This document shows positions 23,292 through 32,090 of a stretch of DNA of 44,089 nt, in pieces. A program made the position numbers and the translations under genes. The stretch is from the NCBI GenBank assembly GCA_944327285.1, contig CALVHG010000017.1, positions 1 through 44,089 of the forward strand, read 5' to 3'. Source of the stretch: an uncultured Desulfovibrio sp. (lineage in GTDB: Bacteria; Desulfobacterota; Desulfovibrionia; Desulfovibrionales; Desulfovibrionaceae). Numbering within the stretch: position 1 is the stretch's first letter; every line of letters starts with the position of its first letter. The notes beneath the pieces were generated by a model. The model was not told the DNA's origin, made no database searches, and saw only the letters and a program-made list of their open reading frames with translations.

Positions 23292-23439
23292 TGAGCATTT
23301 TCAGTTTGAAACGCTGAGCGTTTCAAACCATACGGCCTGTCGTTTCGCGGAAAAAACGCGGTTTTTCCGCTCACTTTGGGCCGGGCGGCGCTGTGCCGCC
23401 GCCTTCGCGTTTCACCTTTTTCAAAGTTGAAACGCGCTA
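23292..23439 (+). repeat. Family-1 repeat, full length (copy 7)
   Basis: This is the clearest copy. Hairpin 1 is 23304-23314 with 23318-23328; hairpin 2 is 23347-23355 with 23362-23370; hairpin 3 is 23384-23389 with 23395-23400; hairpin 4 is 23407-23414 with 23428-23435. Ends are GAGCATTTTCAG and TTGAAACGCGCTAT. It lies 95 bp upstream of the ggt-family start, and a second copy follows in the same orientation. Confidence 0.9.
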
Positions 23440-23483
23440 TGAAGCTGCCGCAGCACGCCCTGCGGCAGAGCGTACTGCGGAGG

Positions 23484-23632
23484 CTAGAGCAATTTCAGTT
23501 TGAAATGTTTCGCATTTCAAACCATACGGCCTGCCGTTTCACGAAAAAAACGAGCGTTTCCGCTCAATTCAGACCGGGCGGCGCTGTGCCACCGCCTCGC
23601 GTTTTACCTTTTTCAAAGGGAAAACGCGCTAT
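23484..23632 (+). repeat. Family-1 repeat, full length (copy 8)
   Basis: It starts CTAGAGCAATTTCAG, and ends AAAACGCGCTAT, 7 bp from the stop codon of the zinc-ribbon gene. Hairpin 1 reads GTTTGAAATG with CATTTCAAAC: against copy 7 both arms have changed so that pairing is kept. It is in tandem with copy 7; the 44 bp between them hold a small palindrome (CTGCCGCAG...CTGCGGCAG). Confidence 0.88.
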
Positions 23633-23638
23633 CTCCGA

Positions 23639-23881
23639 TTACAGGAAATCGGGATCAACAGCGGCGCGTCCGTTGGCAAGCATGATGCGAACATAATGGA
23701 GGCTCCGCTCATCAATGGGAACAATAGGGAAGGACTGCCCGCAGGCATCGCAGTTGGCAAGCTGGGGCGTTACGGGATTGACCTGAGGCACATGTCTGCC
23801 GCAATGGGGACAGGGATAGAAAAAAAGAATTTCCATCCCTTCGGGATGCACCGGAGTCTGGGGTTTCTGCGATGTTTTCAT
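23639..23881 (-). CDS. Small zinc-ribbon protein
   Basis: The function is unknown. The 80-residue protein has two Cys pairs, CPHC at about 24-27 and CDAC at about 44-47, spaced like a zinc ribbon, and a C-terminal part with ERSLHYVRIMLANGRAAVDPDFL broken only by the end. The start at 23881 follows AAGGA by about 9 nt; a longer frame to 23959 lacks a ribosome site. It lies downstream of gpmI on the same strand, 284 bp away, so it may have its own promoter. It could bind RNA or a protein partner, but nothing shows which. Confidence 0.75.
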   Translation of the reverse strand: MKTSQKPQTPVHPEGMEILFFYPCPHCGRHVPQVNPVTPQLANCDACGQSFPIVPIDERSLHYVRIMLANGRAAVDPDFL

Positions 23882-24054
23882 GAAAAAAATCCTTGCACAG
23901 AGAAGAAGGCCCCGCACCGCCATTACCGGCAACCGGCCGCAAAACGCCTGACAGGTCACGCTCCGAACGACCGGAACGCTCGAACGCCGCCGCTCTTACC
24001 GGGGAACTGTTACCGGCGAAAGCCGCAGCGTCCCCGCAGCGCCGCTCCTCCCGG

Positions 24055-24140
24055 ATAACGCGCGTCGGGGGAGAGGACAGAAGCGATTGAAGGGGGGAAG
24101 AAAGCCTTTCGCGCGAGCGAACGACGTCTCCAGCCCCCTC
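24055..24140 (+). repeat. Possible degenerate family-2 repeat
   Basis: ATAACGCGCG, followed by a G-rich tract (CGGGGGAGAGGAC, AAGGGGGGAAGAAAGCC) and CGCGCGAGCGA, recalls the left half of family 2, but the outer stem is poor and the GGCCGCAGGCC core is missing. It lies just downstream of gpmI. The match may be chance in G-rich sequence. Confidence 0.35.
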
Positions 24141-24165
24141 AGTCGCAAAACAGAAAGCGCCAATA

Positions 24166-25692
24166 TCAGGCGTCCAGCAGACTGCTGCCGCTCATGGCCT
24201 CAGGCTGCGGCAGCTTCCAGAGATCCAGCAGGGTAGGCGCCACATCGGCGAGCTTGCCGTCATGCAGACGACGCGGCGTGCCGTCGCCTTCGAGCAGAAG
24301 ACACGGCACGGGATTGGTGGTGTGCGCGGTAAAGGGCGCGCCATCCGGACCGCGCATAGTTTCGCAGTTACCGTGATCGGCAATGAGCAGCATCCGCCCC
24401 TTACGGGCGCGGACAGCTTCGGCCATGCGTCCCACACACTCGTCAACGGTCTCGCAGGCGGAAACCGCCGCTTCGAGGATGCCGGTATGTCCCACCATAT
24501 CGCCATTGGCAAGATTGCAGACAATCAGGTCGTGCTTCCCTGTGGCCCAGTCGGCCAAAAAGGCCTCGGTAATCTCACGCGCGCTCATGGCCGGAGCCTT
24601 GTCGTAGGTCGGCACATCGCGGCGCGAGTTGATAAGCAGCCGATCTTCTCCGGGGAAGGGCTCTTCCACGCCGCCGTTGAAAAAATAGGTGACGTGCGCA
24701 TATTTTTCCGTCTCGGCAAGCCGCAGCTGATGATAGCCGAGCCGGGAAAGGCATTCCCCCAGCCCGTCGCGCACCGACTCTTTGGGAAAAGCCACGGGCA
24801 ACGGCAGCTCCGCATCGTAGGCCGTCATGGAAGCCAGCGCGGCAAGCTCCGGCCGACGCCCGCGCTCAAAGCCGTCAAAGGACGCGTCACAAAAGGCATG
24901 CGCCAGCTGCCGCATGCGGTCCGCGCGGAAGTTGAAGAAAAAGAGCGCGTCGCCGTCCGCCAGAGGAGCGGCGCCGGATATGACAGCCGGCTTTACGAAT
25001 TCATCCGTGATGCCCGCGGCATAGGAAGCCCGCAGAGCTTCGGCAGCGTCGGCGTACTGCGCGCCCTTGCCGTGAACAAGCAGATTCCAGGCTTCGGCCA
25101 CGCGATCCCAGCGCTTGTCGCGGTCCATAGCGTAATAGCGGCCCACCAGCGTGGCGATAGCCGCATTCCGCAAGGGGGCAAGCGCCTGTTGCAGAGCCGT
25201 CACAAAACCAAGGCCGCTTTCCGGGCCGGTGTCGCGTCCATCCATGAAGCAATGCACACGCACGGGCACGCCGGCGCGAGACGCGGCGGCGCATAGCGCC
25301 TCAAGGTGCCGGATATGGCTGTGCACGCCGCCGTCGGAAAGCAGACCGGCGAAATGCAGCGTTCCGCCAGAAGCGCGCACCGCGTCAACGAGTCGGGCAA
25401 AGACGGGATTTTCAGCCAGCGAGCCGTCTTCCACCGCCATGTCTATGCGCGTCATGTCCTGATAGACAATGCGCCCCGCGCCGATATTGAGATGGCCGAC
25501 CTCGGAATTGCCCATATAGCCGTCAGGCAGGCCGACGGCGCGCCCTGAGGCATTCAGCCTCGCATGGGGGCAACCGGCGAAAAGGGCGTCCAGATGCGGC
25601 GTGCGGGCCACGGAAGGCGCATTATAAGGATCGGCCGGAGCAATGCCCCAGCCGTCGAGAATAAGCAGCAGCGTCGGCACAAGGGCATTCAT
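24166..25692 (-). CDS. gpmI: 2,3-bisphosphoglycerate-independent phosphoglycerate mutase
   Basis: It interconverts 3- and 2-phosphoglycerate in glycolysis and gluconeogenesis with two Mn ions. The 508-residue protein of the alkaline-phosphatase fold has LLLILDGWG (first metal Asp13), the nucleophile Ser63 in GNSEVGHLNIGAGR, HCFMDGRDT, GRYYAMDRDKRWDR, and the second metal cluster with DKAPAMSAREI, LIVCNLANGDMVGHTG and IADHGNCE. The length is normal for the family. The start 25692 is preceded by GGAAGGATAGGCC. It begins 5 bp after rsfS, so the two form an operon. Confidence 0.97.
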   Translation of the reverse strand: MNALVPTLLLILDGWGIAPADPYNAPSVARTPHLDALFAGCPHARLNASGRAVGLPDGYMGNSEVGHLNIGAGRIVYQDMTRIDMAVEDGSLAENPVFARLVDAVRASGGTLHFAGLLSDGGVHSHIRHLEALCAAASRAGVPVRVHCFMDGRDTGPESGLGFVTALQQALAPLRNAAIATLVGRYYAMDRDKRWDRVAEAWNLLVHGKGAQYADAAEALRASYAAGITDEFVKPAVISGAAPLADGDALFFFNFRADRMRQLAHAFCDASFDGFERGRRPELAALASMTAYDAELPLPVAFPKESVRDGLGECLSRLGYHQLRLAETEKYAHVTYFFNGGVEEPFPGEDRLLINSRRDVPTYDKAPAMSAREITEAFLADWATGKHDLIVCNLANGDMVGHTGILEAAVSACETVDECVGRMAEAVRARKGRMLLIADHGNCETMRGPDGAPFTAHTTNPVPCLLLEGDGTPRRLHDGKLADVAPTLLDLWKLPQPEAMSGSSLLDA

Positions 25693-25697
25693 GCGGC

Positions 25698-26090
25698 CTA
25701 TCCTTCCCCGTGGGTCGCGCGCGCAGAGGCGACCGCACCCCAGAGGTTTTCAAGTTTGTACAGTTCACGAGTGGAGGACTGGAAGATGTTGATCACGACA
25801 TCATTGCAGTCCACCAGAATCCACTGCCCTGACGCGTAGCCTTCCATGCGCAGATATTCGAGATTCTGTTCGCGGCAGTAGAGGCCGATGCCGTCGGCGA
25901 GACTCTGGGCATGGCGAACGGAGGTCGCCGTCGCCACAATCATCCCTTCGGCAAAGGCGCCCGATCCCGCCAGGTCGATAACGGTCACATCAAGGGCCTT
26001 GTGTTCTTCCAGCCAGTCACGGATGCCCGCGAGCTTTTCAGCCGTGGGCAGCGTGGAAAATTGCTTGGGTTTTTCAGTAAGAGTTTGCAT
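25698..26090 (-). CDS. rsfS: Ribosomal silencing factor RsfS
   Basis: It binds ribosomal protein L14 and keeps the 50S and 30S subunits apart when nutrients are low. The 130-residue protein contains DVTVIDLAGSGAFAEGMIVATATS, given here in parts, at about 33-57, and the typical RMEGYASGQWILVDCNDVVINIF block, in which DVVINIF and the preceding G-W-x-L-x-D are the family signature. The start has GGAGG upstream (AGGAGGAATGC). It is the first gene of the rsfS-gpmI pair. rsfS often sits beside nadD or gpmI-like genes in this group of bacteria. It diverges from the phenylacetate-CoA ligase gene. Confidence 0.94.
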   Translation of the reverse strand: MQTLTEKPKQFSTLPTAEKLAGIRDWLEEHKALDVTVIDLAGSGAFAEGMIVATATSVRHAQSLADGIGLYCREQNLEYLRMEGYASGQWILVDCNDVVINIFQSSTRELYKLENLWGAVASARATHGEG

Positions 26091-26260
26091 TCCTCCTGTC
26101 TACAGGAAAGCGACAGCAAGGGCAATGGGCGGAAGGCGCGGCAGACAGGGAAATAAGCCGTCCGCCGCGGCGTCTCCCCCTTGACCGGCACGCCTATTTG
26201 GGGCATGCCAGTAGACACGTGATCCGCAAGGCGCGAATGAGATCCAAGGAGTAAGACACC

Positions 26261-27565
26261 GTGATTTTCGACATACGCAAGGAAACGCTGCCTCGCGAGG
26301 AGATCGAGGCATTGCAGCTGCGCCGCCTGCGCGACATGTGCGCGCGCGTCTACGCCAACGTTCCCTTTTATCAGAAGCGCTTCAAGGAGATAGGCATTAC
26401 CCCCGCCGACATCAAGACGCTTGCCGATCTCCGAAACCTGCCCTTTACGGAAAAGCAGGATCTGCGCGACTACTATCCTTTCGGACTGTTTGCCGTACCG
26501 CGTGAAAATATCGTGCGCCTGCACGCATCGAGCGGCACCACGGGTAAGGCCGTGGTCGTCGGCTATACGGCGCGGGATTTGGAAAACTGGGCCGAAGCGG
26601 CGGCGCGCAGCCTTGCGGCGGCGGGTATCAGCCATTTGGACACGGTGCATGTGGCGTATGGTTACGGCCTGTTTACGGGCGGCCTTGGCGCGCACGGCGG
26701 CGCGGAGCGCCTGGGCGCAACAGTCGTGCCCGCTTCCGGCGGCGCTACCCGCCGACAGGCTATGCTGCTGCGCGACTTCGGCGCCACGGCCCTGTGCTGC
26801 ACGCCTTCCTATGCGCTGCATCTCTGGGAAGCGGGACAGGAAGTCGGCATAGACTTCAAGGATCTGCCGCTGCGCACAGGCGTTTTCGGCGCGGAACCCT
26901 GGACCGAAGAAATGCGCCACGATATCGAACAGAAAATGGGCATCAACGCCCTGAATATTTACGGTCTGTCCGAAATCATGGGACCGGGCGTCGCCATGGA
27001 GTGCGTGGAAGCCAAGACCGGCATGCACTTGTGGGAAGACCTTTTCCTGCCGGAAATCATCGACCCCGTCACCGGCGAACAGCTTCCCCCCGGCGAGGTG
27101 GGCGAACTGGTGCTCACCACGCTGACCAAGGAAGGTATCCCGCTGGTGCGCTATCGCACGCGCGACCTGACCAGTCTGGACTACACGCCCTGCTGCTGCG
27201 GTCGCACGCATGTCCGCATTACGCGCCTGCGCGGCCGTACGGACGACATGCTGATCATCCGCGGCGTCAACGTCTTCCCGCAGCAGATCGAAGGCCTGCT
27301 CATGGAGCAGCGCGTCCTGTCGCCCAACTATCAGCTTGTGGTGGATCGGGTAAACAACCTCGATACGCTCGAAGTCCGTGTGGAAATGGGCGAACATCTC
27401 TTTGCCGACGAAATCGGCAAGCTCCAGACGCTGGAGCGGACGCTGCAAAAGAACCTCAAGGAATATCTCGGCGTCACCGTCAAGGTTCGCCTGATGGAAC
27501 CTCACTCCATCGAGCGCTCGGAAGGCAAGGCCAAGCGCATTGTGGACAACCGTCCGAAGGACTAG
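26261..27565 (+). CDS. Phenylacetate-CoA ligase family protein
   Basis: This AMP-forming enzyme activates an aromatic or related acid to its CoA thioester. The 434-residue cytoplasmic protein has VPFYQKRF near the N terminus, the ATP loop [15 protein letters not shown] at about 87-101, [31 protein letters not shown] and [20 protein letters not shown], all typical of PaaK. A GTG start at 26261 is preceded by AAGGAG by 9 nt. PaaK paralogues are frequent in Desulfovibrio-type bacteria, often linked to indolepyruvate oxidoreductase; here no such partner is adjacent, so the true substrate (phenylacetate, indoleacetate or other) is open. A CCC run of Cys (TPCCCGR-like, with three Cys) near 310 matches the family's zinc-like Cys cluster. 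Confidence 0.92.
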   Translation: MIFDIRKETLPREEIEALQLRRLRDMCARVYANVPFYQKRFKEIGITPADIKTLADLRNLPFTEKQDLRDYYPFGLFAVPRENIVRLHASSGTTGKAVVVGYTARDLENWAEAAARSLAAAGISHLDTVHVAYGYGLFTGGLGAHGGAERLGATVVPASGGATRRQAMLLRDFGATALCCTPSYALHLWEAGQEVGIDFKDLPLRTGVFGAEPWTEEMRHDIEQKMGINALNIYGLSEIMGPGVAMECVEAKTGMHLWEDLFLPEIIDPVTGEQLPPGEVGELVLTTLTKEGIPLVRYRTRDLTSLDYTPCCCGRTHVRITRLRGRTDDMLIIRGVNVFPQQIEGLLMEQRVLSPNYQLVVDRVNNLDTLEVRVEMGEHLFADEIGKLQTLERTLQKNLKEYLGVTVKVRLMEPHSIERSEGKAKRIVDNRPKD

Positions 27566-27587
27566 GCTTTCCATTGCAGAGAGTACG

Positions 27588-27624
27588 AAGGGACGCCGAA
27601 GCGATTGCGCGAGGCGTCCCTTTT
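27588..27624 (+). terminator. Terminator after the CoA ligase gene
   Basis: AAGGGACGCC (27588-27597) pairs with GGCGTCCCTT (27613-27622) and runs into TTTT. It is 22 bp past the stop codon. Confidence 0.85.
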
Positions 27625-27700
27625 CCTGTATGCTGTTTTCTACAAGGTAAGGCAGACAGACGCTCTGCCAGAAAAAACACGCTCCCCCGGAGGTACTATC

Positions 27701-27790
27701 ATGGGGCTGGATGTGCTGAACACGCTCGCCATTACCGTTATTGCGGCTCTGGCGCTCTTTTTGTTTTCACGGCTGGGCAAGGGCGGTTGA
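27701..27790 (+). CDS. 29-residue single-pass membrane microprotein
   Basis: The function is unknown. The reading frame gives MGLDVLNTLAITVIAALALF followed by LFSRLGKGG: a hydrophobic helix at about 5-22 and a short basic tail, so it should be a single-pass inner-membrane peptide. The evidence that it is real is a strong ribosome site, GGAGG at 27689-27693, 7 nt before ATG, a stop directly after the basic tail, and its place in a gap that is otherwise empty. It lies after the terminator of the CoA ligase gene, so it would need its own promoter; TTGCGC-N18-TATGCT at 27605-27634 is a weak candidate. A small hairpin (27651-27669) lies in the leader. Confidence 0.6.
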   Translation: MGLDVLNTLAITVIAALALFLFSRLGKGG

Positions 27791-27840
27791 GGCCCATGTT
27801 CGACGTCTCGGCGAGATGACGACGACAAGAAAAAGCCTTT

Positions 27841-27989
27841 CTAGAGCGTTTCAACTTTGAAAAAGGTGAAACGCGAGGCGGCGGCACAGCGCCGCCCGGC
27901 CCAAAGTGAGCGGAAAAACTGCGCTTTATCCGCGAAACAACAGGTCGTATGGTTTGAAACGTGCAGCGTTTCAAACTGAAAATGCTCTA
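27841..27989 (-). repeat. Family-1 repeat, full length (copy 9)
   Basis: It has the best defined ends: CTAGAGCGTTTCAAC at the left and CTGAAAATGCTCTAC at the right, 149 bp. All four hairpins are present in reverse orientation, hairpin 1 as GTTTGAAACG/CGTTTCAAAC. It lies between the convergent microprotein and chemoreceptor genes. Confidence 0.9.
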
Positions 27990-27997
27990 CAAGAACG

Positions 27998-28043
27998 AAA
28001 AAGAGGCCCTGTCCTGAACACATTCAGGACAGGGCCTCTTTTT
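27998..28043. terminator. Long perfect bidirectional terminator
   Basis: A perfect 21-bp stem (27998-28018 with 28023-28043) with a 4-nt loop begins with five A and ends with five T. It can stop transcription from both sides. Confidence 0.9.
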
Positions 28044-28118
28044 GCTTCCCGAAGGCGCCGTAGAGAAAGGACCGTAAATTTTTCCGCAAAGAAAACTTTC
28101 CCCTCATTTAGCTGTAAA

Positions 28119-28280
28119 GAGCTGGCGGGTTTTGGGGAAGATGGGGGAGTTTGAGGGGGAAGAAACCACTTTTTGCCGCAAGCAGCGACCCAACGGGCGG
28201 CCGCAGGCCGTGCCCGTTAGGCGACGCAGGAGCCTTACGGGCATCGACAGCAGAGCAAAGGGGTTTCTTCCCCCTCAAAA
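28119..28280 (+). repeat. Family-2 repeat (copy 4)
   Basis: The outer stem 28151-28176 with 28255-28278 reads GGAAGAAACC with GGTTTCTTCC, where copy 1 has GGAAGGGAAAC with GTTTCCCTTCC, so both arms changed together. The inner stem is longer here (TGCCCGTTAGGC with GCCTTACGGGCA), again by changes on both sides. It ends 15 bp from the chemoreceptor stop. The piece 28044-28118 shows nothing recognisable. Confidence 0.82.
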
Positions 28281-28295
28281 CAAGACGTAATGAGC

Positions 28296-30419
28296 CTAGC
28301 CGTCGCGCTTCATGCTTTCGATCAGATCGCCCAGTTCATGCGCCTGCGCGGTGAGCGCATTGACCGCGGCGGAGGCTTCGTTCATGGCAGAGGCGGTCTG
28401 CGCGACGATATCGTTGACCTCGATAATCGTCCTGTTGATCTCGTCGCTGGCGGCGGACTGCTCTTCCGCGGCTGTGGCAATGGCGCTGACCTCGTCCGCC
28501 GTTGTTTCGGCGTCCTGAACAATCTGTTGCAGGGCGTCGCCGGACTGATTGGCAAAGCCGGTAGCCTGCTCCACCTGTTCCCCGGCAAGGTCCATAGAGG
28601 TCACGCTCTTCGTTGTGCTCTCCTGAATGGAGCGAATGGCGTTGCCGACCTCCGTAGTGGAAGCCATGGTCTTCTCAGCCAGCTTGCGCACTTCGTCAGC
28701 CACCACGGCGAAGCCGCGTCCGGCCTCGCCCGCGCGCGCCGCCTCAATAGCGGCGTTGAGGGCAAGCAGGTTCGTCTGATCCGCGATATCGGAAATAACG
28801 CCCATAATGTCGTTGATAGACTGGGCATGCTCGTTAAGCTGCGTCATATCCTGCTTGAGCGCCTTGCTCATATCATGAACAGTTCGGATACTGGCCAACG
28901 AATGCTGCACGATATCCGCGCCCTCTTCAGCCTTAGAGCGGGTGCTGGAAGAAACGGCGGATGCCTGAGCCGCGTTGCGGGCCACTTCCTGCACTGTCGC
29001 GTTCATTTCGTTCATGGCTGTAGCGGCCTCGGCCAGACGATTTGAAGCGGTCTGCGCGCTCTTATCGGACTGCTCGATACGGCTCGACAGCTGGGTTGAG
29101 GCCGCGGAAATGGCCTCGACCACGCTTTCCAGCCGCTGCGCGGCCGCCAGCATACCTTCTCGCCGGGCATTTTCGGCCTTCTTCTGCGCTTCCTTGGCCT
29201 CCATCATGGCCTGTGTCGCTTCCCGCCCCTTGGCCTCGGCCTCGGCGCTCTTATCTTCCGCCATCTTTATGTTCTTGCGCAGGCCCGCGACCATATGCCG
29301 CAGGGAGTCCGCCAGCATGCCGGTTTCATCGGAGTTGTGCACATCCAGCGTCCGGTCAAGATCGCCGCCGGCAACAATCTGAGCAAATTCCTGCGTTCGG
29401 CGCAAAGGCTTGGTAATGGTATGGGCAATGAATACGGAGAAGCAAACGCCGATGACAATCATCATGCCGACAAGCAGCAGCCCCGTATACCCGGAGCGAG
29501 CCAACTCCTGATCGCTTGCCTTGAGATAAGAGGTGAAAACATCCGTCAGGTCTTGATTGTACTCGTCAATCAGCTGGAGAGAAGCCCCGTAATGCTCAAG
29601 GCGTTCCTTCATGAGCCTGTCGCTTTCCACAAGCAGTTCGGAAAGCTTCGTGGCATGCGTCCTGAACGCAGCCAGCCCGGCGGAGACCTCGTCAAACATG
29701 GCGCGACATTCTTCACGCAGGAGATACTGACGAATGCCGGCCATCTCGCCCAACAGACCGTCGAAATCCTTCTGCACCTTGGCCATGCGCGCGAGGTCCT
29801 TGCTCTCCATACCAATCAGCAGGTTCTGCAACGCGGAAGAGGCGTTTTCGAGCACGGAGGCGACGCGGGCCATGTTGGCGGCGTATAAACGGCTTTCTTC
29901 CGGCATGGAAGCATTGACATATCCGGTAAGGGTCTCGCTCATGGTCGTGCTGAGCTTTGCAAGCAGACTTCTTGCCGCGGTGCTCGACTGAATAAGACTG
30001 TTCTTTGCCTCACTTATCATTTTAACGAGACTTGTAGTCTCGGAGACGTAACCCTGAAAAGCATTATACTGTTCAAGAAAATCCTTAAGAAAACGCGTGG
30101 TGTAATCGCCTGGAAAATTTTTATTAAATTCCTTGAGCTTTTCCAGAGTCTCATTACACTGCTGAATGGAATGCTTATAGTCCTTCAAAGCATCTTCATT
30201 AGATGTATCAAAAAAGATTCTTATCTTATAACCGGCAGTCAGAAGCTGTTTTTGCAGCGACGTATTAATAGTATATCTGGGGAAACGCTCAGTACTTATT
30301 TTGCTTGAAACGTCTATTCCGAACTGAATGGCAGAATACATGATTCCGCTGACAATTGTTGACAAGAGAAGCAGGAAAAGAAATCCTGCCCCGATCTTTT
30401 TCCCAATGGTGAAACGCAT
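28296..30419 (-). CDS. Methyl-accepting chemotaxis protein
   Basis: This inner-membrane chemoreceptor controls CheA and hence swimming direction. The 707-residue protein has TM1 at about 9-31, a periplasmic all-helical sensor region (32-305), TM2 at about 308-330, a HAMP domain (331-383), a coiled coil rich in Ala/Glu/Lys, and the signalling domain with its hairpin tip ([19 protein letters not shown]) followed by [18 protein letters not shown]. There is no C-terminal CheR-binding pentapeptide (it ends ESMKRDG). GGAGGAG precedes the start. The DNA for the first 130 or so codons is clearly richer in A/T than the rest, which suggests a transferred or swapped sensor region. The ligand is unknown. 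It is convergent with the microprotein gene. Confidence 0.95.
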   Translation of the reverse strand: MRFTIGKKIGAGFLFLLLLSTIVSGIMYSAIQFGIDVSSKISTERFPRYTINTSLQKQLLTAGYKIRIFFDTSNEDALKDYKHSIQQCNETLEKLKEFNKNFPGDYTTRFLKDFLEQYNAFQGYVSETTSLVKMISEAKNSLIQSSTAARSLLAKLSTTMSETLTGYVNASMPEESRLYAANMARVASVLENASSALQNLLIGMESKDLARMAKVQKDFDGLLGEMAGIRQYLLREECRAMFDEVSAGLAAFRTHATKLSELLVESDRLMKERLEHYGASLQLIDEYNQDLTDVFTSYLKASDQELARSGYTGLLLVGMMIVIGVCFSVFIAHTITKPLRRTQEFAQIVAGGDLDRTLDVHNSDETGMLADSLRHMVAGLRKNIKMAEDKSAEAEAKGREATQAMMEAKEAQKKAENARREGMLAAAQRLESVVEAISAASTQLSSRIEQSDKSAQTASNRLAEAATAMNEMNATVQEVARNAAQASAVSSSTRSKAEEGADIVQHSLASIRTVHDMSKALKQDMTQLNEHAQSINDIMGVISDIADQTNLLALNAAIEAARAGEAGRGFAVVADEVRKLAEKTMASTTEVGNAIRSIQESTTKSVTSMDLAGEQVEQATGFANQSGDALQQIVQDAETTADEVSAIATAAEEQSAASDEINRTIIEVNDIVAQTASAMNEASAAVNALTAQAHELGDLIESMKRDG

Positions 30420-30668
30420 TATTTCTCCTCCTCATTTGCGGACTCTTCCCGCCATTATATACATCGCTTGTCCTTTGTTGATTTTTCACCCTTTTTTTCA
30501 AAAATCAATATACATATTTGTGCCTTTATTTGCAAAAAACAACCATACGAGGATGAATACGCCCGTTGAAACAGGCGCTTTTCAGGCTGCCGACAGGCTT
30601 TTCTCCAGCTGAAGAAAACGACGCAAAACGGCGAGCCGCCCGGCAGCATTCGCCTCTTCAGAAACAGG

Positions 30669-30711
30669 AAAAGGCGTCCTGCTCCATTCTTCACGAAACA
30701 GGACGCCTTTT
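30669..30711 (-). terminator. Terminator of the minus-strand pair 30927-31860
   Basis: AAAAGGCGTCCTG (30669-30681) pairs with CAGGACGCCTTTT (30699-30711); on the minus strand the stem ends in TTTT. It lies between the chemoreceptor start and the 106-residue gene. The rest of the 507-bp gap 30420-30926 is AT-rich near the chemoreceptor start (promoter region, no clear box pair found) and otherwise holds family-1 copy 10. Confidence 0.8.
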
Positions 30712-30785
30712 CTCACGGACGTCATAAAAAACGCGGTTCACTATCTTGCGACACCTCGCCGCGTAGGCTTTGCCGCTCCCAGATT

Positions 30786-30930
30786 TTAGAGCGTTTCACC
30801 TTTTCAAAAGGAAAAACGCGAAGCGGCACAGCGCTGTCTGGCCCGAAGTGAGCGGAAAAAACCGTTTTTCCGCGCAACGACAGGCCGTATGGTTTGAAAC
30901 GCAACGCGTTTCAAACTGAAAATGCACTAG
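30786..30930 (-). repeat. Family-1 repeat, full length (copy 10)
   Basis: It runs from TTAGAGCGTTTCACC to CTGAAAATGCACTAG. The terminal CTAG (30927-30930) contains the minus-strand TAG stop codon of the 106-residue gene. All four hairpins are present, hairpin 1 as GTTTGAAACGC/GCGTTTCAAAC and hairpin 3 weakened (GCGGCACAGCGCTGTC). Confidence 0.87.
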
Positions 30931-31247
30931 AACGCCATCCGGAGGCACTTCTGATAGGCCCCCAGACGCTTCTGCTGCCGATGCGTATGCTGCAGGCTGG
31001 CCCGCACGATATCGCGGGCGTCGCGCGCGGTCCGCATCAGATTCTTTTGCAGCTCGGAAAGTTCGTTCAACTTATGCCGGTAGACCTCCACAGGGACGGC
31101 TGTGCGCAGATTCCAGGCATCCTGCACCAGCTGCGCCCGGTTGGCGTGCAGTTCGGCGGCAAGCTCGTAATCTCTGGCGGCCAGGGCGCGCATTTCGTTC
31201 CGGGCTGATTCAAGAGCACGATCCAGCAATTCCAGCGCCTGATTCAT
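30927..31247 (-). CDS. Small helical protein, possible flagellar export chaperone
   Basis: The function is not recognised with certainty. The 106-residue protein is predicted to be almost all helix and coiled coil: ALELLDRALESARNEMRAL, then HRAQ/HKLNELSELQKNLM and a basic C-terminal part (HTHRQQKRLGAYQKCLRM). Size, charge and helical repeat pattern resemble FlgN/FliT chaperones, and it is paired with a 200-residue gene 10 bp upstream and lies near a chemoreceptor gene, but no flagellar gene is in the window. GGGAGG precedes ATG at 31247; the longer frame to 31286 overlaps the upstream gene and is rejected. The stop codon is inside a family-1 repeat end. Confidence 0.6.
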   Translation of the reverse strand: MNQALELLDRALESARNEMRALAARDYELAAELHANRAQLVQDAWNLRTAVPVEVYRHKLNELSELQKNLMRTARDARDIVRASLQHTHRQQKRLGAYQKCLRMAF

Positions 31248-31257
31248 GGTAACCTCC

Positions 31258-31860
31258 CTACTTCGCAGCCTCGGCCAGTTCCGCATGCAGCGTCCGGCAA
31301 ATTTCCCGCCACTCTTCGCACAGGGGCTGGAAATCGTATTCCAGCATATCGGCCAGCAAAATCCAGTCTTCGTTGCCGAGCACGTCGGTCATTTCAGAAA
31401 GCATTTCGGAGAGCTTTTCCGTCTTGGCCTTGTACCCCTCCGGGACCTGGGGAGCATAATCGCTGCACAGCATGTCAATCATGTTGAGGAAATCGCTCGT
31501 CACATCCAGCAAGCGCTGGAAGAGGTCCAGCGCCTCGCTGTCCGCGGCGTCGCGGAACAGCCGGGCAACCTCTTTGGAAGCGCCGGCCATCATGCTGGCG
31601 ACCTTTTCCATCTCGGCGGAAATGGACAAGGCCATCTGCCCGGCAGGCACGGAACGCACCTCCACAGACGAAAAGGAACCGCTGTCCATATCTTCCGCCT
31701 GATGCGGATAAATCTCCGAAAAAGCTTCGCCGTTCACCAGCACATCGGTAATAACGCGATCCTTCATTTCCTCAGAATTCAGGATCATCTTCAGGATCTC
31801 TTCCAGATTCGCGAAGTCGGAAACAGACCTGTCGCAGGTGCGACCGTCGATAACTATCAT
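31258..31860 (-). CDS. Conserved protein of unknown function, upstream partner of the 106-residue gene
   Basis: I do not recognise the family. The 200-residue acidic soluble protein starts MIVIDGRTCDRSVSDFANLE, has a short beta-rich N-terminal part (1-75) and a helical second half (85-200) with EKVASMMAGASKEVARLFRDA and DFQPLCEEWREICRTLHAEL segments. GGGAGGAATC precedes the start. It is 10 bp from the 106-residue gene, clearly one operon, and the sigma-54-like site upstream would fit motility genes of Desulfovibrio type. A role in flagellar assembly or surface behaviour is inference only. Confidence 0.65.
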   Translation of the reverse strand: MIVIDGRTCDRSVSDFANLEEILKMILNSEEMKDRVITDVLVNGEAFSEIYPHQAEDMDSGSFSSVEVRSVPAGQMALSISAEMEKVASMMAGASKEVARLFRDAADSEALDLFQRLLDVTSDFLNMIDMLCSDYAPQVPEGYKAKTEKLSEMLSEMTDVLGNEDWILLADMLEYDFQPLCEEWREICRTLHAELAEAAK

Positions 31861-31954
31861 GATTCCTCCCTACCCCCGGCAACGCCGCGTGGCACTCTTT
31901 CAGCTTTGGACGGGCGGCTGTTTTTTCCGCTCCGCAAAATTTTATAAAAATTAT

Positions 31955-31968
31955 GCAAATATTATTCC
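31955..31968 (-). promoter_or_regulatory. Candidate sigma-54 promoter
   Basis: The minus strand reads TTGGAATAATATTTGCAT, with GG and GC separated by exactly 10 nt (GG at 31968-31967, GC at 31956-31955), the -24/-12 spacing of RpoN. Transcription would start near 31943, 83 nt before the 200-residue gene. The sequence is AT-rich all around, so chance is possible. Confidence 0.45.
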
Positions 31969-32090
31969 AATTATGGCAATCAAGCTCCAAAAAATGATAA
32001 AAATCTCGACAAAAATCTTCCAGCCCGGAATACTTCAGGCAACGGGCTTCCTGTCCTGCATAAAACGGCTCCGGCTACGCGCCGATCTCC

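Noticed and set aside
27480..27680. Minus-strand open frame over the end of the CoA ligase gene
   Set aside because: It is antisense to a clear gene and its terminator and has no ribosome site or domain.
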